DNA of 64,000 nt from Tenodera sinensis. Its lineage: Eukaryota; Arthropoda; Insecta; Mantodea; Mantidae. Each line of letters begins with the position of its first letter. Position 1 is the first letter of the stretch. The DNA is taken from NCBI GenBank assembly GCA_030765045.1, contig CM060967.1, forward strand, positions 172,332,251-172,396,250. Reading direction: 5' to 3'. The translations under genes and the position numbers were made by a program. Of this stretch, positions 23,013 to 35,849 are shown in pieces. Below the pieces are notes generated by a model that saw only the letters and a program-made list of their open reading frames with translations, was not told where the DNA came from and did no database searches.

Positions 23013-23394
23013 GGGAAGGGAACATAGAGCGATGTTCTTTTCCTCGCCTCAGGTGAAAACACCCGGAAGCATTCCATCAAATATCTGGAAGGCTTTTAAT
23101 TTGAAAATTTGTATACAAAGCATCCTCTTCCGCCAATGTTGCTTTAAGACTGTAACATTATTTTCACCGCCTTCTTCAAACTACAATTGCGTTATTAAAT
23201 TAATTTATAAAAGCTCGATTCCCTTGAATCAGCCCAATTTGCTACTTCCGAGAAGTTCTCAGGAGATTTCCGTCTGTTTTAATTAGTTTACCGTAATCTA
23301 CCGCCGTCATTTCTCCCGCTTGAGTCGAGAGACGCAAACTGACTGTCTTTCATTCCACCATCTTATAAATGAAACAACTCAATTACTTTTTATG
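23013..23394. other. Unassigned stretch
   Basis: Nothing recognised. Confidence 0.5.
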
Positions 23395-23713
23395 CTGAGA
23401 TACGTAGAGGAAGTTCTGTGTTTCACCCAGGAGTTCAATGTCGATATTAAGCCATGTACACACGCGCATGCGCACGCGCACAGCAAGTTGGGAACACCTA
23501 TATAATTCTCGCAACAAATCTAGATACCTGAAAATCGAAATGGGAACTACTAAGCGAGTTAACCCTGGTATGCATGGTTTTGAATTTTCCGATAATGCAT
23601 AACCAGGCCCTCCCATTTTCTGGCTATAGCATATGTAGTCCTGTTTATTCTGGATGAGTTTTGCATAAGAGATACACGAAATCTTACTATGCAAAACACG
23701 CTACTGTGCAGGG

Positions 23714-23797
<84 letters not shown>

Positions 23798-24056
23798 TAG
23801 AGTGAACCATTTCGGAGATCATCGTTGTTCATCTTTTTATATATTAAGTGTCCAAGGAGAACGGGATCTCAAAGCTTTAAAAGATTTGACTATCGCACAA
23901 AGCCTACTGTATTCCCATATTCCCTTTGTACCTACAAGGAAATAAGCAATAAGATAATTTGTACAAATGTTTATCTCCACTATTATGAAGAAGATATAGA
24001 AATAACAGTTTCTAAGCATGGTTAGTACAAGATTGGAGAAAGTCATGTGAGTGCAT
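23395..24056 (+). mobile_element. Family A plus copy with poly(A)-(ATA)n in the middle
   Basis: A 5' piece (GATACGTAGAGGAAGTTCTG to about 23455) is followed by a ~110-bp CACGCG-containing stretch of diverged sequence, then modules 5-8 from TTCTGGCTATAGCATATGTA to GGAGAAAGTCATGTGAGTGC. The module 5/6 boundary holds a poly(A) run joined to ATA triplets. Confidence 0.85.
23711..23796 (+). repeat. Poly(A) run joined to (ATA)n
   Basis: About 45 adenines followed by about 13 TAA/ATA triplets, at the position where other copies have CTATACAAAAAATGTAGATC. The triplet array appears to have grown out of the A-rich run. Confidence 0.95.
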
Positions 24057-24967
24057 GTCGCAGGGAACTTTGGTCTGGGCATAGTGGCAGCGCTGTAAAA
24101 TTCCTAGACACCTTCTTTTACCGCTTGGACATTAAAATAGCAATACCAATGGAAACTCCACTGTGTGTTTGCGCCGTGAACTGCGGCGAGTGATGGATAG
24201 TTTCCTGAAGAGGTGCCAGACATGTGACACGTTTCAGTATCTCCTTTCATTAAGTTGGTAAGGCCTTTAAAAGTAGTTTTAAAAATGTTGTACGGTTTCA
24301 TTCGCGCCTTTCTATGCTAGCGGCAGACGGCATCGAGCGCCGAGGATGCGTAATGCAAAACACCGTGCAGCCCGTTGGGAGTTTTTTCCCCCTTTCCCGG
24401 TACTTATATACTTTTTTTTTTCTTTAGATCATTTCGCGGTAAGTATCCATATGGCTCGGTTTCCTGATGAATGGTTTTTTGAATTCCCAGGCTGTCAGTT
24501 TTATTCGGTTGAAATTTATCTAAGAACGCAAAGCGTCCCTCATCTGTCATGGGGCCAGGCCAGAGCGTGTTGCTTCCAGGAAAAGCTAACGCCGCTTTTA
24601 TTGCAATCTCTGCCATTAGTCAAGGGCTCCCGGGGAATATTATATCACAGATTATGACATTTATACGCCGCCCGTTCCTCTGCTCCAGGATAATACCAAT
24701 TTTAAGCTTACTTGTCATTCCGAAAACGCAACTACTTTCCGAGACCACTTTTAATTAAAGTTTTCATAATCGGATTCCCTACTTTAAACGGCAGAGGATC
24801 TCAAGTTCGGGGTCATCAGAAGCAACTAACCTGAACTTTCACGGGGCGTCAGTTAGTTCCCTTTCAGTCTTCGTGCCTGCCGTTCCTCCTGACACTGTTA
24901 TCAAATTCTCTCACGTATCACATCATGCCAAAGTTCTTCTCACGTGACAACTTAATTGAAATGTGCG
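24057..24967. other. Unassigned stretch
   Basis: Contains overlapping open frames on both strands at 24346-24758, none with a recognised motif or splice-flanked exon. Confidence 0.45.
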
Positions 24968-25948
24968 TTTTTACTTTCTTTACTGTAAACCAGAACTTTC
25001 ATTTCTCTCTTATGAAAGTTTCCCTGAAAATGCACGTTTTGAGTCCTTGATTAAAAGAAAGCCTTCTAAAAACAGGGTCCGTGTGCGCCCATTTCTCTGT
25101 CAGTCTGTGAACAGCATAACTTAAAAACAAAAAAGTCGGTTAAAACCAAATTTGGTATGTAAGTGTAATATGTTTTAAGGATGCGAAACGAAGGTTTTTA
25201 AGAAAATTACTCCACCCTAAATTACTCTTTACATGGAAAATGTTCATGAAAACGTTGATTTTCTCGAAAATGGCTCTAACGATCTTCATTAATATCCCAT
25301 ATGTTTGAGATGGTAAACAAAATCTATATTTTGAATTTTCTGGCCATAACCCACGTAGTCCTGTTTACTCTGGATGACTTCTGTATAACTGATAGACCGT
25401 AACAGATAGGCAAAGTGCTACTACAGAAAAAGTGCAGATGCAGCGAACCATTTCAGAAATATTCCTTGTTATATGTCAGAACATTGAAATATCTTTCTCA
25501 AATGGGAAGTTATTCATTTTTTATCTCCTGATCATGCAAACATAACGCACTATTAAAGATGTCATATAGCGATTAGCTCTTGAAACATTTGACTATTGCT
25601 TAAAGCATATTCCCACATTCCATTGTACCTACAAGAAAATTAGCAATAAGGTAATTCCTCATACCTCTATCTACATGAACTAGATAGAATTATTTTGTTG
25701 TTTAACGATGCTGCCAGTTGCTAGGATCACATCAGCGTCGCCGGTGTGCTGGAATTTCATCCCGCAGGAGTTCTTTTACATGCCAGTAAATCTACTGACA
25801 TGGAGCTGTCGTTTTTAAGCACACTTAAAAAGCATCGGTCTGGGTCGTATTTGAACCCGGGACGCTGGGATCAGTAGGCCAGCGTCTAACCAACTGAGCC
25901 ACCCAGACCGACGAACTAGATAGAGGGATAAGCATTTGTAAGAATAGT
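24968..25948 (+). mobile_element. Family A plus copy carrying a SINE near its 3' end
   Basis: TTTTTACTTTCTTTACTG begins it; module 2 is diverged; there is no TG array (GGGTCCGTGTGCGCCC); modules 4-7 are clear. A SINE type 4 interrupts module 8 at ACATGAACTAGATAG, and the copy resumes GAGGGATAAGCATTTGTAAG before fading at 25948. Confidence 0.87.
25677..25923 (-). mobile_element. SINE type 4 (tRNA-derived) with 11-bp target duplication
   Basis: GAACTAGATAG occurs at 25677-25687 and 25913-25923. Between them the reverse complement has TGGCTCAGTTGGTTAGACGC (A box), GGGTTCAAATACGACCC (B box), then TTTTTAAGTGTGCTTAAAAA and GCACACCGGCGACGCTGATG, ending with AACAACAAAATAAT instead of a long poly(A). 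The element proper is 225 bp and appears complete. A truncated relative is at 55321-55475. Confidence 0.92.
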
Positions 25949-26125
25949 TGTAGCTTCTATAGTTGAATTTTAGACGGCGTTTATTTTCTTCATTTAGTTT
26001 CAGAAGGCCATCCAAGCTCGACATTTAAACATGTTTACGGAAGAAAGCCATGATTTTGAGCAAGCCGTTTCTTTTTCATTTCCTGATACTGGCCATGGAG
26101 TTTCGTGTGGCCGAAGGCTCGACAT

Positions 26126-26256
26126 TGTTACTTCCTCTACCACGTAACTAGGTAGGGGAAGTATTGTATTCGACCCAAAATTTGTATGTCTAGATTTCAC
26201 TGGAACTATATGTTTTGAGGCCCCCTGAATCCAGAATCTGACTATAGCCTATGGAG
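26126..26256 (+). mobile_element. Family A 5' arm fragment
   Basis: TTACTTCCTCTACCACGTAA to GTTTTGAGGCCCCCTGAATC, then a jump to GACTATAGCCTATGGAG of module 5 and loss of the rest. Confidence 0.8.
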
Positions 26257-27004
26257 CACATGCTTCTTAGTTGATGGAACCAGATGTTCTGCTGACTTTA
26301 AACGGACAGAAAGAAATGTGTATTGATATAATATGTAAACATGTGTGTTGTGCATGTACGTCATCGGACTGCTGTCTATGAGCAATATTCACTTCCCTCT
26401 GGACTTGTTGTGCGTATCATGGAATATAAAGAAGGGTGTCTGTCCCTTGGTGGTGCTGCTGGTTGTTTGTTGAAGGATTGATGATGCTCTCCGTCTGTTT
26501 CTATACATACATAGCAACACAGGGACGATTTTTTATGCAATCCCGTGACATGGAGGGAAATGAAGGTTCTGTTCAGAATATTCCGTCACAACTCGACTGT
26601 TTACATGTCAACCATGGCTCCTCTTTGGACGACGACGCTCTTTGTTGCGTGCCTAAAGAGCATTTTGTGGCGGCGTCTTCTGCATGACAAATGAAGGGAA
26701 ACGTGTATCGTCCGAAATGTAAAACGTTGAACATAAACTGATGCATTTATGCAATAGTATCGTGTCAGGCAAACACGTGTCATTTTCAATTACAGAATGA
26801 GAATTTCACGCCCTATAGATCTATATATCTAACTTGTTTACCGTTTATAAGTTACAGGAACTGATTGAAAAACGTTTTAAATTGCTTGCATCTTGAAGTT
26901 TTCATCTACATTTTTTTCAAACTTTTCACAGTTCTGTTCAACTTTTTTAAGTTTCTTTAACCCTAGTCTTACCAAATGAGAATATTTTATGCCCACCTTC
27001 TGTA
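26257..27004. other. Unassigned stretch
   Basis: An 83-codon plus frame at 26436-26687 shows no known domain. Confidence 0.45.
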
Positions 27005-27499
27005 ATTTTTATTTTCTCTACTGCGTATAGTAAGTAGAGGAAGTATGTATTCCACCCAAAAATTCTATGTCGAGATTCACTGGTAATATACGTTTGGAGG
27101 CCCCTGAATCAAAAAAAAAAAAAAAAAGAAGCATTTTTAGAAAAAGGTCCGCGCGTGCTGTCAGTCTGTGGACAGCATAACTCAAAAACGAAAAGTCAGT
27201 TAAAAATCAAAGTTGGTATTTAAGTTTAACATCTTTTAAGGATGCAGCACGAAGATTTTGAAGAAAATAGCCCCACCCTAAACTAGCCTTTACATGAAAC
27301 CTTTTCGAAAATTTTGATATTCTCAAAAATGACTAACAATTTTAATTAAAATGCCATGTGTTTAAGATATTTTTATTACAAATGAAATTTATATTTTGAA
27401 TTTTCTGGCGATAGCCCATGTAGTCCTGTTTGCTGTGGATTACTTTTGCATAACTGATAAAACGTACGAGATAGATCGAATCTTACTATATAAATATGT
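27005..27499 (+). mobile_element. Family A plus copy without a TG array (modules 1-5)
   Basis: TTTTTATTTTCTCTACTGCG, an A17-type run in module 2, GGTCCGCGCGTGCTGTCAGT, then modules 4-5 to CTTACTATATAAATATGTC. Modules 6-7 are replaced by a trinucleotide array and unrelated DNA; a module 8 remnant lies at 28315-28355. Confidence 0.87.
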
Positions 27500-27652
<153 letters not shown>

Positions 27653-28314
27653 GATAGAGGCGTTCAGATTTAAAGGGTAATAGACAAGAAAGCTGAGGGG
27701 GAGAACCCACGTCGCAACTTATATAGGTTGATGCCTCATAGTTTTTTGAAACATGCTCTTCTGCGGTTTGCAGTAGTTCTATTACTTGTGTTACACTAAA
27801 CTTTCATTTTACTTTGAAGGTGTGTTTTCCTGCTATTTCTGACAAACAGCCATTCAATGTTTTAAACTTCCATGTAAAATTTCATGTCAATTACATGATT
27901 TTATGTTCGCTCAATAAACCGTACTTGCATAGCTTACAGCGTGTCTCTCCAGGAATAGCTTAAAAAAGAGGTATATTAAAATTACTTAAACGTTTTAAAT
28001 TTAATTCTCGTACAAAGCGGTATGACGCGTATAATGCTGAATATTTAGTTTCCATCCTCGCTGGGATTTCGTTCTGGGCTCATAATGTTAATGTTTTGTT
28101 TACATCGAGATTAGTTTCTGACGACCAAGTGTAAGAGAAATGTTGGAATGATATTCTCTTTGGACTTAGAAACACATTACACCCCTCACTCTTGTAGACA
28201 GGTATGAGCTGGCAGGTGGACCTTCAAGACCACCTGCCTGGCATAACTAATACATAAGCCATCGTGGCTTCCCCCCCCCCCCCCCCCCCCGCCTCGGCTA
28301 GGTGCATGTGAGCC
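27653..28314. other. Unassigned stretch with C20 tract
   Basis: Unrelated to family A by eye although it lies between two family A pieces. A run of 20 C occurs at 28271-28290. Confidence 0.45.
28271..28290 (+). repeat. Poly(C), 20 C
   Basis: A perfect homopolymer 25 bp before a family A 3' remnant. Confidence 0.95.
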
Positions 28315-28378
28315 GGTACAAGAGTAGAGGAAATCATATGAATGTGACACAAATTTTTTTTTTTTTTTTTTTTTTTTT
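28315..28378 (+). mobile_element. Family A 3' remnant plus poly(T)
   Basis: GGTACAAGAGTAGAGGAAATCATATGAATG is module 8, followed by about 25 T. It may be the far end of the copy at 27005. Confidence 0.65.
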
Positions 28379-29072
28379 AATAACGAATTTGGAAAGATAA
28401 TGCAATGTTGTGCATCAGGTTTTTCGTGTTTTTTTCGAGATTAGAGTTGAGACGTATTACTGCACAGGAAATCAGCCTTTTTGTAAAAATATTTTACATT
28501 TTTTTTTTTTTAAAATCTCTTGTAGCTCGATTCTTTGAAAGCGATCTTATGAATCCATTAATCTGTAGGTATTTCTAGGTTTCCCAGAGCTAATTAAAAT
28601 ACTTTTATTGTTCTGTTTCTTCACATTCGGTAACAAATCCAGCGAAAATGAGCCGCGCTTGTTACCTTTATTGGAATTGAGTTAAAGGCTTTGACATGAT
28701 CATTTCTATCCACGCTTTCTATTCAAATGAATCTTCTTACCGTGACTATAAGAGATATACCAGATGGAAACACTCGAATTGCTTAATTAAGTCTACCCAA
28801 CTCTCGAAACTTGCCTTCCTTCCCAAAACTTGGTGGAAAAGTTTTATCCTCCCTTCCCAAAACAGGCTAATTATTTCAATCTCTTCTTGCCGTAGAAAGA
28901 AAGGCTAATTGCTTTTCTGTTATAATGCTTCGGTAGCTGGAATCCTTTAATCCTATTGGTATACTTAGCGCATGCGTGTGTTGTTTGTCACGCGTGATTT
29001 GCTGGTCAAACACAAAGTTTCTGTGTAACTACTGAATATTTTTGACATTATCGAAAGCCTTCCCTGCACTTT
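28379..29072. other. Unassigned AT-rich stretch
   Basis: Nothing recognised. Confidence 0.5.
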
Positions 29073-29490
29073 GTTTTACTTTCACTGCTACGTATAGTAA
29101 GTAGAGGAAGTGTTGCATACATCCAAAAATTTGATGTCGGGATTTCACCGAAAATGTATGTTTTGAGGCCCCCTGAATAAAGAAAAAGCCGTTTTAGAAA
29201 TAGGTGAGCGCGCGCGCGTCTGTCCGTGAACATCATAACTCAAACGAAAAGTTAGTTAAAAGCCAAAATACATATTTACGTTTAGTATCTTTTTAGTGTG
29301 CGACACGAAGATTTTGAAGAAAATTGCCCTTTACATGGATTTTGATTTTCTGAAAAATAGCTCTAACGATTTTCATTAAAATGCCATATGTTTGAGATAG
29401 TTTATGGCAAATGAAATGTATATTTTATCTTGAATATAACCCATGTACTCCTGTTTACTCGTGATGACTTTAGCATAACTGGTAAACCTT
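29073..29490 (+). mobile_element. Family A plus copy, 5' half
   Basis: GTTTTACTTTCACTGCTACG, module 2, a short GCGCGCGCG instead of a TG array, then modules 4-5 to TAGCATAACTGGTAAACC. It is cut where a LINE fragment begins. Confidence 0.87.
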
Positions 29491-29762
29491 TTGCCTTGAG
29501 GGTGATAGTAAAGTTGGCATTCGTTTAAGATGGGCCAACCAGTTGTTATTAATTATTCCCACTATTTTTGTAAGTTTTGTAATTTTGTTTGCCATATCTA
29601 CCGTATCAAATTATAGCCCAAATAAATAAATTCGCTTACTCGTTCTAACATTTCGTTGTCCAAAATAATGTTGCTGGACACAAAAGGTCATCACTAACAT
29701 ATTGCATCTTTTCCCGATAATATCGTAAACATTTAAAATACGCTTTTGTGGTATGTGGTAGT
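29491..29762 (-). pseudogene. LINE reverse-transcriptase fragment
   Basis: Minus-strand translation gives LERVSEFIYLGYNLIR, then a stop, then in shifted frame MANKITKLTKIVGIIN. 'F.YLGYN' followed by 'NKI.K....GIIN' is the familiar stretch after the catalytic domain of RTE/R4-like insect non-LTR retrotransposons. Stop codons and a frameshift show decay. The fragment abuts the truncated family A copy. Confidence 0.68.
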
Positions 29763-30929
29763 AGCTAAAATTTATAACAGTTTATTCCTATTAATTTTAT
29801 ATATATGACACAAAATTATAAATAATATTATTTAATATATTGCGTAATTATTTCGTTCTTAGAGCTTTATTATCTTCTGCCCTTGTATTATTCGCTAAAA
29901 TAGTCAAAGCAAATGTACAACTGCAGATCCTGTATTTCTTAGGCAAAATAACTCGCACCGTGCAGTCGTTACCGAGTCTTGTTAAATCAATAGTGATTGA
30001 TTATTGACGGGTAAAACTAATATATTTATAAACGAAATGCTAGGGAATTAAATAATTTCCGTATATTAACGAAGTCTGAGTTATAGCACCAACCAGTGAA
30101 ACCTTTAAATCCTATTTTTTCTTAACCAATGAGCTTCATTTTTTTCACCATATACTACCAGCACTATACAAAACTATTTCCAAAATTTCAGATAGTGCCT
30201 ACATAGTTTTTGATCTTTTTCTTCTCATTTTAAGTGCTATAAAGAAGCTCCTTTCTGCGCAGTGGTATAACAAAATTTCAGATTTACATTCCAGGAATAC
30301 CTCTTTATAAAGTCCACTGCATGAACTTCCATCAGATAAGTATTATTCTGGAAAATAATGTTAGAGAATTTTAGGTTTACTTGGAAAAAGTGCATCGTGG
30401 CAAAAATGACTTTAATATGCAACGACTCTATAATACTAGTAATTATAGTCAAGTTTTATACGTTTAAAGTTACACACATGCTCGAGTATAAATGAACTAT
30501 TTATAAATTAGTTTTACAGAGTCAGTAACTTCATTGAAGTTACGTCCGCAGTGAAACAGCTGTGATATGTGCGCAGACCTTGAATACTTGAGCCCACAAG
30601 ATTGACTTTTATTCGAAATACACCAGTAATGAATGCTTTTGTGAAAATGAGGTTATGTGCATTGATTTTCCCCATTCCATGAATTGCACATCGAATTTTT
30701 GCTACGTGTTTCTTTATTTTTGTGGCAATAAGTTATTCAAGAATATTCGTAAATTTTCACTTTTGCTCATTTCCATAGGTTGGTAATTTTATCAGAGGTA
30801 GTGGTCATTACCGAACTAACCTGTTAAAGGAGGGACAATTAGCATAAGTCAGTGGAACTCAGGTAATGAGCTTTAGTGAAATCATGCCAACAAGAAAAGT
30901 ATTAGGTGAAAGTGTACCAGGAAGACATT
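29763..30929. other. Unassigned AT-rich stretch
   Basis: Nothing recognised on either strand. Confidence 0.5.
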
Positions 30930-31090
30930 GGCGACGCTGTGGCAGAGCTGTTAGACTGTTCGCCTTACACCTAGGCGGCCCGGGTTCTGCGATTTCCCCC
31001 GTCACTCATTCAACCCTTCGTCTGCATTTCATATCATCCTCTTCCTCATTCTCATTCTGACCACCCGCTTCCAGGTCTTCACTCTGTGCG
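30930..31090 (+). mobile_element. SINE type 2 copy, 5' part
   Basis: GGCGACGCTGTGGCAGAGCT, TTACACCTAGGCGGCCCGGGTT, GATTTCCCCCGTCACTCATT and CATATCATCCTC match the copy at 45515. The internal ATGTGGTATTCG segment is missing, and the tail after GGTCTTCACTCTGTGC is lost. Confidence 0.78.
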
Positions 31091-31188
31091 GTACACTGTG
31101 TTTTCCTAATTCTTCTGTCGGCGACTGTACATTAAGGGAAGAGGGACGGAGGAAGATCGTTCTGTGAGTGGCAGTATCAGCTTTAAGC

Positions 31189-31189
<1 letters not shown>

Positions 31190-31222
<33 letters not shown>

Positions 31223-31297
31223 CGTGCGTGTGTGTCTCAGACAAGCAGCGCGCTTCTTCTTCTTCTTCTTCTTCTTCTTCTTCTTCTTCTTCTTCTT
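31190..31297 (+). repeat. (TG)n followed by (TTC)n
   Basis: TG/CG alternation at 31190-31236 and then about 15 TTC units at 31252-31297. No family A sequence was recognised around it. Confidence 0.92.
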
Positions 31298-31559
31298 GCT
31301 TTCTTTCATGCTATATTGCACTTCCTGATGAAGCTTTTACGTCATCTATCTTCTGTGCGCGTTCACTGTGGCAGACCTTGTGATGACTAACTGCTTTGTT
31401 CCAACTCACTTTTGCATATTCTAGTAGCATTCTCTCTCGCTCTAGTTACTCTTGTACACAGAACGAACTAGGTAATATGCACTTCGGGAACTTCTCTCAG
31501 TTTCCTATCGTCTGACGGAGTCTCGCAAGCGGTGAGGCGAAACTACTCACCAATGGACT
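31298..31559. other. Unassigned short stretch
   Basis: Nothing recognised. Confidence 0.5.
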
Positions 31560-32228
31560 AATGTGCTGCACTCACATGACCTTCTCTACTCTTGTACTAA
31601 CCATTCTTACAAACTCTTATCGGTATACCTTCTTCGTGTTAGTTGAGGTAAACATTAGCGGAAATTATCTTATTGCTTATTCTCTTATAGGTGCAAGGGG
31701 AATATGGGAATACAGTGGGCTTTTTTCTTTTTAATTGTTCCATTTATATCCCGCCTTTAACTGCAGAGGTCATATCGGCGGCCTTGTCTATTTGCGAATG
31801 GTGTTACACGTTTAACGGTGTGTTTTCGATCTTTGGGGCTTTCATACATTGAATTCAAACACACCTTCAGACTTTTATTCATACTTCCAGACTCGGGGAA
31901 GGATGAGGAATAATTCCTACCCTCCTGCCGGGAATCGAACCCGGGACCCCTAGCACAGCAGGCAGGTGCTCTATCAACTGCGCCACAGGGCCGGCCACAG
32001 TAGGCTTTGAGCGATAGTCAAATTTTTTAAACATGGTCGCTATATGAAATCCCGTTCTCTTTGCACGGTCAAGATATAAGGTGAATAACGACCATATATT
32101 TGAGAAGATTTTAGATACTGCAAACCTCAGACAAATAACAAGGAATATGTCCGAAGTGGTTCACTCCACAAAAAATACATTTGCACACAAACGTGTGTGT
32201 TTTAACGAGATATGCATTTCTCCTAAGA
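31560..32228 (-). mobile_element. Family A minus copy (modules 8-6) with nested SINE
   Basis: It starts TGCTGCACTCACATGACCTT, is interrupted by a SINE in module 7 at ACAGTGGGCTTT, resumes TTTGAGCGATAGTCAAATTT, and ends at TTTAACGAGATATGCATTTC. Confidence 0.88.
31712..32008 (-). mobile_element. SINE type 1, full length, with 12-bp target duplication
   Basis: ACAGT(G/A)GGCTTT flanks it at 31712-31723 and 31997-32008 (one mismatch). The reverse complement starts GGCCGGCCCTGTGGCGCAGT (A box), has GGTTCGATTCCCGG (B box), a body with TATGACCTCTGCAGTTAAAG, and ends in an A-rich tail, seen as TTTTTTCTTTTT on the plus strand. Length is about 273 bp without the duplication. Confidence 0.92.
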
Positions 32229-32261
32229 TCATGAACAGGCAGTAGGGATTTTTAAGCCCGA

Positions 32262-32330
32262 AATAATGCATTGTCCTCCACTGGATTTGAACGCACGACA
32301 TTGGGATCCAGAGACTAGGAGGATGGGTGA
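32262..32330 (-). mobile_element. Possible tRNA-like SINE fragment
   Basis: AATGCATTGTCCTCCACTGG, ATTTGAACGC and GGGATCCAGAGACTAGGAGG resemble the segment at 51573-51640 (GCATCGCTTTCCGCGGGGTT, AACCAGAGGCTAGACGAGGG), so both probably come from one further SINE family. Confidence 0.45.
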
Positions 32331-35205
32331 CTGTATATGAATGTCGTATAAATATTAATACTTCAAGTGCAAACTAGACACAAACACCTGACAAAAATTC
32401 AAAGAACGCGGATTTTTTCGTGTGAAACAATACAAAAGTTAACTGTTTATATGTAAAACAATTCCGTAAACATGGAATGGCTTGAAACAATTTACAGGAA
32501 CATTTTATTCTTAATTCTACTTCCCGTGCTGTGACCTTTCATAAAAGTGAACAATGGTCGTTATTTTTGACACGTTACACCAATTTAAAGTCCTCTCTGC
32601 GAGAGTGTATGTATCTTGTATTTCCTGCTGTGCAGCGTTCAACTAGGACAATAGGAAACGCCGTATGGCAGTAATGTGAAAACAAATTGGTAGTGCTTCT
32701 CTTTCATTTGTTGGAAGTGTCGGAATGTTGTTAGCGCAGTATTATGGAAGCGATTTGCTCTCGCTGTCTTTGTTCAGAATTTTCATCCCAGAAACGCCAG
32801 AAGTTCTCAAACAGTGAAGCACAGTCCACGTGCTGAACTGCTGAGTTGCAAGAACGTATTAACAGATTTCGTTAACACTAAAGAGCTCATTTACCTCTAA
32901 AATGTGTTGCAAGACCGACCTTTAATAGACCCTTTAATTCAGGATTCGGAGAATTGGTCATCGCGATTCTAGGAATGGTAACGTCACGCAACGCAACCCG
33001 GCATGTAATGCACGGCACGTTTGATTTTATATACATATGCTTAATACAGACTCAAAAGCCTTTAACATAATATTTAATGTTATTCTTCTCTTTATCTGAA
33101 GCTTAACAGTTTCGCATATATTTAACGGTAAGTACACACTGACATCAACAAAGCATGTACGGTTTTATCTGTTAATCGTGATCTGCTTTTAGATTATATA
33201 AATTTATTTTATAAAAAAAAAATTCTCACACATATAGCGGGTGGAAGGGAACTTATTACATTCCTTCTAATATGTGCTTCATAGGAGAATTAAAAAAAAT
33301 TGATCAGCCGATTTCGAACAAAAAAACAATACATATGATTTTTTATCCAATTTGGATGCCTAATTCCACAGGAATGTACTAAGATAACACTTTGTGACTT
33401 GTAAGATGCGTAGAGTAACTTATTTCTACATTGCTTCGGTAGTAATTATGGGACATTACACAGGGTTTCGAAGTAATTAATCACTTAAAAGAATTTCAGG
33501 AATACTCCGAACAGCTTTGTCAGACGTGAAGTAACTTGACAGCCTAGCGTTGAGGTTGATCAGTGAATTGAACTGGTTTCTGGATGTAAAGATGTCGGCC
33601 GCTTGTAGGGTGGTGTAATGTTTTGAGAGCTAACGGTTTTTATTGGCCTACACTCGCACAGTAAACATGGAAGGACACGGCAGGGTATCTGTTTATGTTC
33701 TCAAGACGCACAGCTTCGGTGTTTGTGTACTGAGCTAGTGAAAGCGACACCCACACAATCTGCAGTATTGTCAGCTTTTTTTCGACAAAACTGAAAGATC
33801 TCCGTAGAAAATGGTGAAAGAAGAAAAAAAAAAAAAAAAAAAAAACATAAAACACAAAATGTGTTCCAAATACCGAGATCAGTCGCTGGTTTAAATTAGT
33901 GTAATGACTTCCCTTCCACCCTGTATTAGTGACACTATCATGTAGAATCCCTGGTACCTTACACTCGATATATATTTATTTGGACAGGAAATCCAAATTT
34001 GTAGGAGTGTGCACAAAAACTCAATGTACTTTTATGGCACTTTTGGCTATTTAGTCCTCTTGAGGAAGGTTATTAGTGGAAGTAGGTCACGTGATGGTTT
34101 TGAGCGGGGAGGGGAGTTAGGGATACGTCGCGTCGGAGGAGACATCGATTTTGGCAACTGGGAGAGCGTGTTTTGTCTGAAACAACGGAGGCCGGACATC
34201 CTCAATGGGACGAAATTATTCGTCATGAAGCGGAGCAAGCAGCTATCCTGTAGAAAAAGTTAACTTCATGTAATAAATATTGAGTTGTTTTGAGGTTGCG
34301 CTAACCACTAAACATATGGGACGGGGCACAAGTAGACGCTGATTTATGAAGGGAAATGTTTACTTTCCCTAGTACGTATACTTGTATACAGCCAATTGTT
34401 GGGTTTCGTTTTCCTCACTTGGTAAGTCGATCTACGATAATTGAAATTAGTATTTTTTATAGAATTTAGCATTTTCTGGTCAAATCTTTGCGGTGTAGTA
34501 TTTAAATTCATATTTTATGTACGAAATAGTGCAGATGAATGTCATTAGACCGCTGACTTGCTGCGCTCGAAGATTACTACTTATGATAATTTAGCACACA
34601 CTCATGTATGTGAACTGTACATCTCTGTCAAGTAAAGACATATTCGTTTCCATGTTCGTGTTCGAATGCTCTGCATTGGAAGCTAATTCTTTTCAGGATC
34701 TCTGTCGCAAATAAATGAAAGTAAAGTTTTTGTTTGGAGCATATTGATTTTGCAAAAATGGCTATCAGCGATCAGCACTCTATTTTTAAAATTCTCATTT
34801 GCTTTGTAATTGCATTCGCGAAGCAGATGTAAAGCGGGCTGCCTCCAGAGCGGTGCTCCAATTTGGTCCTGACCCCGTTTATTATCATTGAAGTTTCAGT
34901 TTTTAAATTGGTTTGAATAATGTGACAAACTCGTTTGGGTATTAGTCCGCGATGATTGCCTGATGATATGACAGCCTAGATTATGTTGGCTCTGAAAATG
35001 CGAGTTGGCGCACTCTTCCGTTTCATTATACGATATTTTTTGTTGTTATGTGGCATATTCATAAGCCGTTGGCTTTCATTCATTGTGCATCCCAGGCGTT
35101 AAAAAAATGCACTACCACCGCTGTTAATGATATCGTAAATTCCATGTCGAACTTGCTTTTGCAAAATGAGCTGCAACTAACCACGTTGCTCACAATTTCA
35201 ACTTC
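32331..35205. other. Unassigned stretch (about 2.9 kb)
   Basis: No gene, transposase, SINE or family A sequence recognised. An 84-codon plus frame (34009-34263) and its minus-strand shadow have no familiar motif. An A-rich run occurs at 33823-33844. Confidence 0.45.
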
Positions 35206-35468
35206 GTCACATTCACATGACTTTCTCAACATTGTTTTTCTTTCTCTACTAGGTATAGTAGAGCTTGTGTCTCATCCTTAAATGGTATTAAACTTATATG
35301 CAAACTTTGGTTTTTAACCGACTTTTCGGTTTCCTGTTATGCTGTTCACAGACACACACACACACACACAACTTTTTTTCTAAAAATGCTTTTTAGACAT
35401 ATACGTATTTGCGGTGAAATTTCTATATTGAATTTTTGGATGGACGTATTGGAGAAAATAAAAATGTA
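35206..35468. mobile_element. Family A mosaic: minus 3' end, plus 5' terminus, minus body
   Basis: CACATTCACATGACTTTCTC is module 8 reversed; TTTCTTTCTCTACTAGGTAT is module 1 forward; then TTAAACTTATATGCAAACTT, CTGTTATGCTGTTCACAGAC, CACA and TTTTTGGATGGACGTATTGG are modules 4-1 reversed. Strand changes twice within 260 bp. Confidence 0.78.
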
Positions 35469-35814
35469 GAAAACAAAACATGGTAAGCTTTCACATATTT
35501 TTGGTTTATTTCACCGATGCATTGTTTTAAAATTCAGCTATTATGCACCTTGCATAATGTGGTACCGAAAATTGGGTTATAATACCATAAAAAGTACCTA
35601 GGATAATAGACCACTTATTTCAATTAGCAGGCTCCCACCCCCTTGAATTACCTGAGTACAGGTTTTTTAATTTCAAATATCGATATCACATAATGCAGGG
35701 AAGTGGATGGTAATTTTAGGTCAACGAGCGGAAGCGCACTGAATTTATCACTACAATTAACGGCTCTAGTCCCAGCATGTTTTTTCTAGACTCCAGCAGC
35801 AAGGTTTTCTGGCG

Positions 35815-35849
35815 GGCTCGGCTCGGCTCGGCTCGGCTCGGCTTGGCTC
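35815..35849 (+). repeat. (GGCTC)n pentanucleotide repeat, about 7 units
   Basis: Perfect GGCTC units with one TTGGC variant near the right end. Confidence 0.95.
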